Positions 55,929 through 64,000 of a stretch of DNA of 64,000 bases are shown piece after piece. The first letter of the stretch is position 1, and each line of letters begins with the position of its first letter. A program made the position numbers and the translations under genes. The notes under the pieces are model-generated. The model did not search any database and was not told the DNA's origin. It was given only the letters and a program-made list of their open reading frames with translations. Origin of the DNA: Favolaschia claudopus (taxonomy: Eukaryota > Basidiomycota > Agaricomycetes > Agaricales > Mycenaceae); contig JAWWNJ010000110.1 in NCBI GenBank assembly GCA_037176885.1, forward strand, positions 434,001 to 498,000, read 5' to 3'.

Positions 55929-56497
55929 GAATGGACTCAAATGCACAGTCAACAGAGGGCAAAGTGTTTTGGTTCAACGTCTATAGGGAATAGATGACAT
56001 GAACAGTTGAGTACCGACGACAACGAGTAGAACAAGCAGCAGAAGAAGACAGGAAGAGTCGTAGTAAGCAACAAGCGCTCGACAAGTCAGTAGAGGAAAC
56101 AGGAGGGGGGCTCTTACATGACAAGGAATGCTACAGTGTCCAGACGATACAGGAAGTAGACGAATACAACACCAAGAACCGCTAAAGCAACGTCGAAGAC
56201 AGAAGAGCACAAGATAAGGATGCGGTATTGGGAAGAGAGCCAAACGGGTATTGCCTTCGTTGGGTTTTGCCAAACAGTGACGTAAAGGCGCTTTGCAACT
56301 CAGATTCAGTCAGGAATAATACGAGTATGTACAGGGCGCCAGCGACAACGCTGAGCCCGTAACAAATTATATATCGATTGCAATGTGGATGCTGATGATG
56401 AGTGTGGTGGTGGTACGCGACATAAACTATCAACTAAATATACATTGTTTGCTTGCGATGAGGATGAAAAGCGTCCGAGTCATGATGCTCGTCGTCT
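55929..56497. other. Intergenic between RRM and Mex67 genes
   Basis: Contains the 5' region of the RRM gene and the 3' region of the Mex67 gene. No further gene seen. Confidence 0.4.
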
Positions 56498-58809
56498 CTA
56501 TTGCTGCGGTTGCTGTTGTCGCAGCAAGAAGGCTTCGGGTGCCAGGGACGACTGAATGTGGATCAGTAAACAGTCCTCTCCATGTAAGCCGAGGAAAACA
56601 TACCTTGACACGATTGAAATTCGCCACCGCGTTCCCTACGTCCCATGCGTTGGAGTTCAAGCAATCTAGCGCGAACTGCACGTTGAGCCCCGTTTGCGCG
56701 CATACATTCAGAACCATAGGTCGCTGAGGTTCAGGCTGTATATCGAATCAGTGGAAGCGTCCGGGAAGGGAGAGCAATCACCGTACCACTGTGTTTAGAA
56801 GCGCCTGCTGGTCAACCGGCAGATTGTGCAACTGTCTTTGCGTAGGTAAGGGGTTGCTGTCCAACGTGGCCTGCACGAGCATGGGGCCGGGCGCCCATGC
56901 CTCGGGTTTGGAGAGGCCGCGAATCGTCCATTGATCAGAGAGGATCACAACGTCCCAGCCATTCTGTTTGGCGCTGAAAAGACCAGGATCAGAAACACAC
57001 TACAGAAAAGGGGGCGCGACGCTTACGTGGAGTTCTCCGGTGCTGGGGCCAACATAAATGTACGGTCGAATGAGCGCATGCCCTGCGAAGGGGCTGGAGT
57101 ATTGTTAGTACAAGCGTGAGACAGAGAAGAAATAAGACCAAGCACCTTCGATAAATTGACCATGCACAATCACCAAAAGCCCCACCCCCGCCAAAAAGGC
57201 ATCAACACAGAAATTCGCCTCGGAACCAATGTCGTGCTTCGTCAATGGCAGCTTTATGAGCGCCTGTATAATGTCCTGCCCGCCGATATGCAGCGCGGCG
57301 ATTGTTTTATCGCCTGACAGACGATGCAGGTTGCGTGACCCATGATCAATCCAAGCTCGCCAATCGAGTTTGCGTTGGTTAGGCAATCCGGTGTGCACGC
57401 CTTGTACGCGGGCACGTTGAGGGATACCGGTGTTGGCATGAAAAGAGAACGTTGAGGCAGGAGTATAGACGTTAACAAGCGACGGTCGTTGTTCATCGAA
57501 AGCGGGGAAAAATCTAGATAGAAAAGTGCTGACAAGGGTTGGATCAACACCATCGATGAAGGAGGGCCCCATCGGGTATGGGAAGGAGGTGGCATCGGGA
57601 GGCTTGACACTGGTTGCAGGGGTGTCGGACGTCGCGACGTCAAAGGATATTTTGGCGATGGGGTCTTGGTCAAGGAGCTCAAGTGTGATGAACCGCCTGG
57701 CAGCTTCCCTAAGAAAAGATCGGACTGCGTTCTCACTAAACATGCTCGGGTCGACATACCGTTTGTAGCGATCCAAGTTGCCGTGCGCATTCTGCAACTC
57801 TCGCAAGGGATTGCCTATCAAGACAAGCTCTCGGAGATTCGGGAGTTTCCCTCGACGGGAAGATATGGGGTCGAGGTCCTTCCACATACGCATATTATTG
57901 TTTTGTAAGGAAAGATTGGCGATACGTGGAAGGTATTTGTCGAGATATGTTAAATGTTGGCCGTTCAACCCGTTATTGGCCAGTGAGACCGTCTCGACCT
58001 TGAAGAGTTCAGGACCCAGTTGGCGGCGAATGAAACTGAATGTGCTCACCGGGGGTTGTAGTTTGGAAGCCAACTTGAATATAACGCCGGCTTCGCGTGC
58101 ACTGCCGCCTGCTTGGCCAGGAGCCACAAGACTGTGTTTCCGCAGAAGTTCGTCCTCTGCCATCGACTATACAAAGACGCATTAGCCGTCGGCACTAACG
58201 CCAACGCAAAAGGGCACTCACATCGAGATTGAGACATTTCGTCTGGGGATCGTATCGCTTGTTCACAAACTCTGTCCACTGTTCGACGGCTCCCCCACGA
58301 TGCTTCGGTATACGACTCATCACAGAGGAGCCACGAGCAGGAGTTACTAGACCGACTTGCACACCACCAGAAACAGCATTGCGGCGCGGTCTGGTGCCAT
58401 TGATGGGTCGACCAGCACCGCGAATGGAAAGCAGATCCGAATTGCCATCAACTGCGATGCGGGAAGAGAGCTGCAGAGAACGTCGGGCGGAGGGTAAGCG
58501 GACGTGCTAATCGGGGAGGGAAGGGAAGGCGATCAAAGGCTGGCGAAAACCTCGACCCCGAAAAACGAAGTAGTGGTGGCAATGATCAATATTTACCATG
58601 CGAGTGCTGCTGCCTGAGCCTTTGTCACTCATAGGAACATCGTATATTGCTCTGGCCCTATGTGGACGATGCTTAGTTGCGGGTTTGCGACCTGTGGGCT
58701 TGTCGGAAACGTCGCGCATGGTGGCGTCGCGCTCCATGAGACCTGCACCGCGGAGGGCATTGGAAGCGAGAGTCCTTGAGCCCGGGGCCGGAGTAGGACT
58801 TGAAAACAT
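56498..58809 (-). CDS. MEX67: mRNA export factor Mex67/NXF1-type
   Basis: Spliced gene from ATG 58809 ([20 protein letters not shown]), with a basic RNA-binding-like N-terminus ([20 protein letters not shown]). Then come leucine-rich repeats ([56 protein letters not shown]), an NTF2-like domain ([49 protein letters not shown]) and a C-terminal TAP-C/UBA domain ([31 protein letters not shown] split by position, ending [16 protein letters not shown]). It exports mRNPs through nuclear pores with Mtr2. All expected domains are present. Confidence 0.92.
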
Positions 58810-59276
58810 TAAGGGTGATAGATGGGTAGGTATAAGAGAAAGGCGGTGGTAGCGAGCAACGGTGTTATTGTGGTCCGGGACAAGAGGCGCAAAGTGACGT
58901 TGTGGCAATGTCTTTTTGTCACAGTTGCCTTTTCGGGCCCTTCGAGTCAACTGGCGCCCACAACCCCGGCCGCGACGAAAAAAGCGCCAATGACTCGGGA
59001 AATCTTCGAGAACGCACACCTTCGTACAAAGAAGAAAAGACATAGGATTTTAGGTATTGTAGTCAGACTATATATTCGAAATATTTGTATTTGGTATGTT
59101 ACATCTATAAGGCCAGCCAACGACGAGACAAGCAAGGCGGGTATGTGTGTATGCACAGAGAATGATCGTGTAGGAGGGGGACATAAACGCTACATTGAAT
59201 TGACGAAAGAAAAAAAGAAATGCCCAAACGAATGAAATGACGCAAACGGAAAAAAAAAACAGATGCGAGCAGTGCT
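58810..59276. other. Promoter of Mex67 gene and 3' flank of the next gene
   Basis: No gene seen. Confidence 0.4.
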
Positions 59277-62052
59277 TCAAAACCTATTCCCCACGCCGAC
59301 CAATCCAGCAGGAATCTTCGGTACAGGCGGCACCGCCGCCTTCTCCCTCCCACTTGAATCGTACATCTTGCCGACACGGTCGACAAGCGTTCCCCTCGCC
59401 TTCTCGCTATTCTCCACCTCAAGAAAGCTTGCCCGTGCGTCAACCTCATACTCACTCCACCGTATCGTATCTCTTCCTCCATTTTCGACGCGATACATCG
59501 TGGACCGTCCCGCTGTTCGGTCCTCATCAGGATATTGCGACGCCTCGTCATCGTCGGAATATGCTTCTCTCACGTCGTCGGGAATGGGAGCCGGAGAAGA
59601 GGACCGAATGGGCCGCCCAATGCCAGGTCTAAGTGCACCAGAGTTATTCCGCTCCAGTGCAATGCCCATTCTTCGCGCCTTATTTTCCTGGGGATCCCTG
59701 AACCGACCAAGGACATGGCGCATCTCATCGGCCTCCTCCTCTTCCTCCTCCCGACTCCCTTCATCCCAATCCTCGACTCGAATCCCAACTTCCTCCTCCT
59801 CGACCCGCGGCTTATCCTCATCCTCAAACCACACCTTCCTCCTCCCACCCCCCGCACTTGCACTTGCGCCAGAACTCTTCATCCCCGATCCGGGTCCTTG
59901 CACAGGCGTCGCCGGAATTTGGATGGCATACAAATCGCGATACCTCTCCACATTCACCCTCGCCGCCAGCCCCGACCCCATGCCCCCATTGCTGGACCCA
60001 ACCGGAGGCCGGTTCCCTGATACAGGCGACATTGGAAACGGTGCCGCCCGTCCACGTTGTACGCCACCGGGCGAAATAGGGCTCGCGAGACCACCAGGAG
60101 AAAGGGGACGCAGCTGGGCACTCTGACCGCTGCCGATGGGCGAGAGCGCCCCGCCCCCATTCATAGGTGACAGTGGACCTGGTGGACTGGGACTCACGCT
60201 CCGTCCTCCCCCGCGGTCTTGGCTCATCCCTCGTATTCTCGTGACCCCCAACATCGGTTCCTTCGCACGCCCAGCAGAGCTAGGCGGAGCACGGGGTAGT
60301 GGACTTATTGGGGGCGGACTCGGCGGCGGAACGTCCCCTGTGTTGTAGTACGCGAGGACGTTGGGTGGGTGTTGTGTTGAGGACGAGGAAGTTGAGGATG
60401 AGTCGCCCGGGTGATGGCGTGGGGGGAGAGGCGAGGCGGAACGCGAGGCGACGATATAGTCCGACGACGGAGCGAAATTTTCTGAGGGGGAGGGGGAGAC
60501 AGCCCGAGGGAAACTCGAAGTGTTCGTGTTGATAGGCGTAAGCACAACGAACGGAGATCCCGCTATGGGTGATGGAGCGCGCGAGTTCAACGCAGAGCCT
60601 AGGGCGCCGGGCGACAATGTAGAGATAGGTGAGGGCACATGTTTTCCATTGTTGTTAGCATTAGGTTCCATTGAGTTTGCACTCCCTGTTCGAGAAAGAG
60701 GGAACGACATTGCGAATTTCCCTTTCCCGCTGGGAGAATGGGAATTTGCCGTCGAAGGAGGGGAGTATTGAGCAGGTGAGTTGAACTGTTCCCCGCGCAG
60801 GCTTTTATCCCGTCCTTCATCTATCGACCGAGAGCCGCCAGAACTAAAGCTCTCCTGGTCTACAGGGGTGAGAAGTGAGTTGGCGCTGGAGGAGATGGAG
60901 CTCGCAGATGAGCCTGAGTTGGCAAGTCCCGGCCCAGCGAAAGGTCTCGACGGAGGAAGAAGCGGTGTTTCTGAACGACTAGGTGCAGAACTTCCGCCTT
61001 CGAATGTGGTCCCAAAGCGGGAAGCAATGGGCAATTCAAAATCGGGCATGGGAGGGAGCGCGGGCACAGGCTCGGGGGGAGCAGCCGCCTCGCTCGAGTT
61101 ATCAGCCGATTTTTTGCGGAGGGAAAAGAATCTCCGGCCAGACTTTGATTTCTTCCCAGATGAAGAAACATAACCGTCATCGGTCTCGTATCCACCACCC
61201 GCACCCACATCAGCAGACCCTTGCTTGTCCTTTTTATCTTTCTTCTTGGTCTTGGGCGGCTTAGATTTGGATTTGGACACGTCTTCAACATCCGTCTCGG
61301 CCCCATCTTTGGAGGGGGAGGACTTGGCCTCTTTCTTCCGACGCTTTCGCTCCTCTTTGGTGAGCGGGATGAGCTCCATGGGCTCACTGATAGGCATTTG
61401 CGGTACGTCTTTGGAGGTCTTCGATTTGGTGCGAACACGGGATTTTTTGCCGCTATCGCTGACGTACCCGCCGTCGCTCTCGTAGCCGTCTGGACGTTTC
61501 GGTTTCCGCAATTTATTCGCGTTAAGAGGTGCGACCGGTGGCTCGGGAAAAGGAGGAGGAGTTGAGATGGCCGTCACCGGCATAACGGGAAAATGAACCT
61601 TCGGAGGACCGCTGAGTTGGTATGAATCTGAATGGGAAGATATAGAAGTGGGAGGCGTCGAGTACGACGAGTTTGCATGGTCTTCTGAAGAGGGGGACAA
61701 GGGATCTTTGACCTGCGAACGATGGTCAGTATGAGAGGCATTCAATTCATAACGAGTGTTCCACATGTTCGAAAGATATTTGAGAGACATAATCGCCAGC
61801 GGAACATGGACATTGCTAATCTCAAGAGGATATTAGCTTACCTCGTCTTCCTCCTCTTCCTCTTCAACCGCGTTGTTGAACATCCAGTTTGCTACGGTGC
61901 CATTAGCACCGAGACCCAGTTGGAGGGCAGCATCGAGAACGGAAGCCCGGAGAGCGTTAGATTCGCGATTTATGGGTTCGGCTGGAGGCTGGGCTGGTGG
62001 GGGGACGAAGAAGGGGTTGAGGACGAGCAGGGAAGGTGAAGCTTTCGTTCAT
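59277..62052 (-). CDS. Large disordered protein with GYxxDxGYVS repeats
   Basis: The main exon reads from about 61711 to the stop at 59277 (about 800 aa). The upstream exon includes NALRASVLDAALQLGLGANG and VANWMFNNAVEEEEEE, joined by an intron gtaagc...cgcag at about 61712-61840 that contains a spurious ATG (61790). The N-terminus is uncertain: an ATG at 62052 is in frame only if a 43-nt intron is removed; otherwise the first in-frame ATG is 61883. Two lysine-flanked repeats GYESDGGYVSDSGKKSR and GYETDDGYVSSSGKKSK stand out, then long Ser/Pro-rich disorder and a conserved end (WSEYEVDARASFLEVE, LVDRVGKMYDSSGRE). Function unknown. Confidence 0.75.
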
Positions 62053-63095
62053 AGCGACGAATAAATGAGTGTAGACCAGACCGCGCTGCGACCTAGTAGC
62101 AGAAAGGAAGGAACGCCTGGGGCGCGGACGAAGCCCGTGCGGAGAAGAACAAGGCAAGAAACACTAGAGTTTTACACGCTTGCCAATTCCGAATTCAGTA
62201 ATTTTGTAGCCGGCAGTTGCCGGACCGGGTCCAATAATTTTCATCCCAACTCCCTGCAAAGTCCCTCTAGCATTTCAGGCCGTAGCGGCGTTGCAAACCC
62301 TTGCTCATCCCCCCATGCCCTTCCATTGCCCTTGGATGCCTCCTCATCGCCCTCAAGTGCGCTCCTGGCCTCTATTGTCCCCTTGGCGACCTCATCTCCT
62401 ACTCCTTTTGTCTGCGGCACCGACGTCATGATTTTAGAGAGGCTGCATTGAACAACGTTAGCTGCTGGCATGTACTACGATACATTGCCCTATTTTGCCC
62501 TATCTCGTATTTCTCCCTCTGGCCCCGCGAAGTCCTTTATTAATCCCCGCATTCCTTGAACTCTCCGAGGGCTCAACGCGTTATGTACTCAGTACTGACC
62601 TCCTGACGACTACGTGTCCGACGTATCTATGGCCGAGCCTACTGGTACGGCATTTATGCACCAATCACGATTCACATCCTATCTCTGAACTGTCATTCAT
62701 TTGTCGACGGCTTTGGCTGCCGTCGAATGGTGTCGAATCGAGCGGAAGAAATGAACCAATAGCACATACACGCGGATACCATTCGCTGGGGATCAATATC
62801 ATTGGTCGCGCTCTTGTCTGGGTCATAATCGCCCATGCTTCGCGCCAAATTGGAGAAAGCTGGGACTTTTCAAGGCCTGTCCGCGATTGATACTTCAAAT
62901 GCACATGGCATCGAGTATTTTGCACACGTAGCTGCTGCAGAAGACGGCCAAGAGGCAGATTCGTTCCACCCTTACAGTTCATCCAAAACAGTACGATTCA
63001 CAAACCGCTGCTTGATAGAACATTTGAAAGGCACTGGAGCACTTCAAGCAGTTTACGCGTCAGGCTAATAAAAAACCTGAGGACTTGCGAGAAAC
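62053..63095. other. Intergenic, possibly with the last P450 exon
   Basis: No complete gene seen. At about 62967-63030 (minus) the text FKCSIKQRFVNRTVLDEL resembles the C-terminal beta-strand region of cytochrome P450 proteins, but it is not in phase with a good splice from the upstream P450 exon. Confidence 0.4.
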
Positions 63096-64000
63096 TCACT
63101 CCATGATCTCAGACGTGTGCCCCGCCGACGGCTCAATGACCTCTCCAGTGCTTTCGTCCCTCGCTTTCGTGATATCAAACGCGGCGAGCATCGACGCGAC
63201 CATGATCCACACTGTGTTCCACCCCATCTGTTGACCTGCACAGATTCTGTCATATTCATGTCAGTGTCATCGCGCGACCGTCTTTGAGATCGACTGACCG
63301 CCGCCCAAATCCGAAAATCGCTATATCGGGATCTGGAACGCCAAGGTCCAGGCGTCCGTCCGGAAGGAGGAAGCGCTCGGGTTTGAAAGACTCAGGATCG
63401 GGGTAGACAGTCTCATCGTGGAGTATTGCCCTTGGAAGCAGGTGTTAGTACAGGCTGAAGAAACAACCCGGAATCTTCCCACCACACATTCGGTAGAACA
63501 AACGACCCAGCAGGTATTCGATGCCCTTCATATACGTCTTCCGCGCTTGTACACCTCGCCAACCCTTCAAAATCCATCATTAATTCGAGGAAACACAAGA
63601 GTGGTGATGCGTTGTCAACCCACCAAGCGGCAGGACAGGCCACCACCTCAGCGTTTCTTTCACGCACGCAGTCACCCAGGGCAAATCCGGCTCGTCTTCG
63701 AAGGTCGGGAGATGATGCCCGGTTTGCAACCGAGAACCTTGTCGAACTGTTGCTGCGCGTTTCTCTGCGCGGCGAGGTTTTCCAGGATACCACGGACGAA
63801 AACGCGCAGGGCGAGCCGCGTCTGGACAGGTTAAATTCAACCACCTACCCTTATCGAATTGAAGGTAGCCACAAGCTCACCGTATCTTTCCCAGCACTAT
63901 AGATAGTCCCAGCCACGTATTTAATGTCGTCTTCAGAGATATATGAAACTTCCGAGTGTTCCATCTCACGCAAGTTATCCATCGTAAAAGACGGCCTGGC
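63096..64000 (-). pseudogene. Cytochrome P450, 3' part, with apparent frame disruptions
   Basis: The gene runs off the right edge of the window. Visible in order are MDNLREMEHSEVSYIS, DDIKYVAGTIYSAGKDT (I-helix oxygen-binding AGxxT), VRGILENLAAQRNAQQQFDK, LPTFEDEPDLPWVTACVKET followed by LRWWPVLPLG (K-helix ExxR), AEDVYEGHRIPAGSFVLPN, YPDPESFKPERFLLPDGRLD and FGFGRR|ICAGQ (heme-binding FxxGxRxCxG, split by an intron). Between FDKVLG and LPTFEDEP (about 63,715-63,740) the frame changes by one base with no plausible intron, and the C-terminal exon is also out of phase, so a recent pseudogene or sequence errors are likely. Of the type that oxidises secondary metabolites; substrate unknown. Confidence 0.7.

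Noticed and set aside
59263..60126. 287-residue plus-strand frame
   Set aside because: Antisense shadow of the Ser/Pro-rich exon of the large disordered protein.
61712..61840. Start of the large protein at the ATG at 61790
   Set aside because: That ATG lies in an intron (gtaagc...cgcag); the upstream exon continues in frame into VKDPLSPSSE.

Overview
The window is nuclear DNA of a filamentous basidiomycete, most likely a mushroom-forming agaricomycete. The evidence is genes cut by many 42-63 nt GT-AG introns (a few fit GC-AG), 7-nt micro-exons, and families typical of that group: tandem SDRs, a secreted protein with a basic juxtamembrane tail, AA12-type sugar dehydrogenase, DUF4246, TKL-like kinases with HGD in place of HRD, and short CaaX pheromone precursors. 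No prokaryotic feature, rRNA, tRNA or CRISPR array was recognised. Exons were joined by eye; where introns were summed the reading frame closed exactly (13662, 16070, 29201, 35319, 36956, 40758 and 52944 genes), other gene models are approximate.

Layout. 1-8.7 kb: repeat-rich DNA holding two tandem SDR genes (2363-3742 and 4867-6271, minus) in a diverged tandem duplication, plus a small inverted-repeat element (1176-1637). 8.7-16.7 kb: an acidic-tailed hypothetical protein, a single-pass membrane protein and a Cys/His-rich protein. 16.8-18.7 kb: a 935-bp inverted-repeat element and gene-free DNA. 18.7-24.1 kb: two MFS transporters overlapping a perfect 1006-bp direct tandem duplication. 24.2-28.1 kb: TKL-like kinase and small membrane protein (minus). 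29.2-30.8 kb: secreted AA12-like dehydrogenase. 31.3 kb: pheromone-precursor-like gene A. 32.9-43.8 kb: third MFS gene carrying a 368-bp MITE, acylglycerophosphate acyltransferase, glutaredoxin, SPT2 protein, EXPERA-like membrane protein and a frameshifted DUF4246 gene. 44-47.6 kb: a third SDR and a 2-oxoglutarate/Fe(II) oxygenase. 49.1 kb: pheromone-precursor-like gene B, an inverted duplicate of A. 50.1-54.3 kb: fourth MFS transporter divergent from an FAD monooxygenase. 54.6-62 kb: conserved housekeeping genes (RRM protein resembling CPSF6, mRNA exporter Mex67, a large disordered protein). 63.1-64 kb: 3' part of a cytochrome P450 with apparent frame disruptions.

The most unusual content is the pair of 58-residue CaaX peptides, each carrying two tandem copies of the same module and each embedded in an about 1.05-kb inverted duplication 17.6 kb apart. 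They look like double-module mating-pheromone precursors without a recognisable STE3 receptor in the window. Also notable are the recent-looking 1006-bp duplication whose ends both fall at or in introns, and the MITE in a coding exon that could in principle be spliced out in frame.
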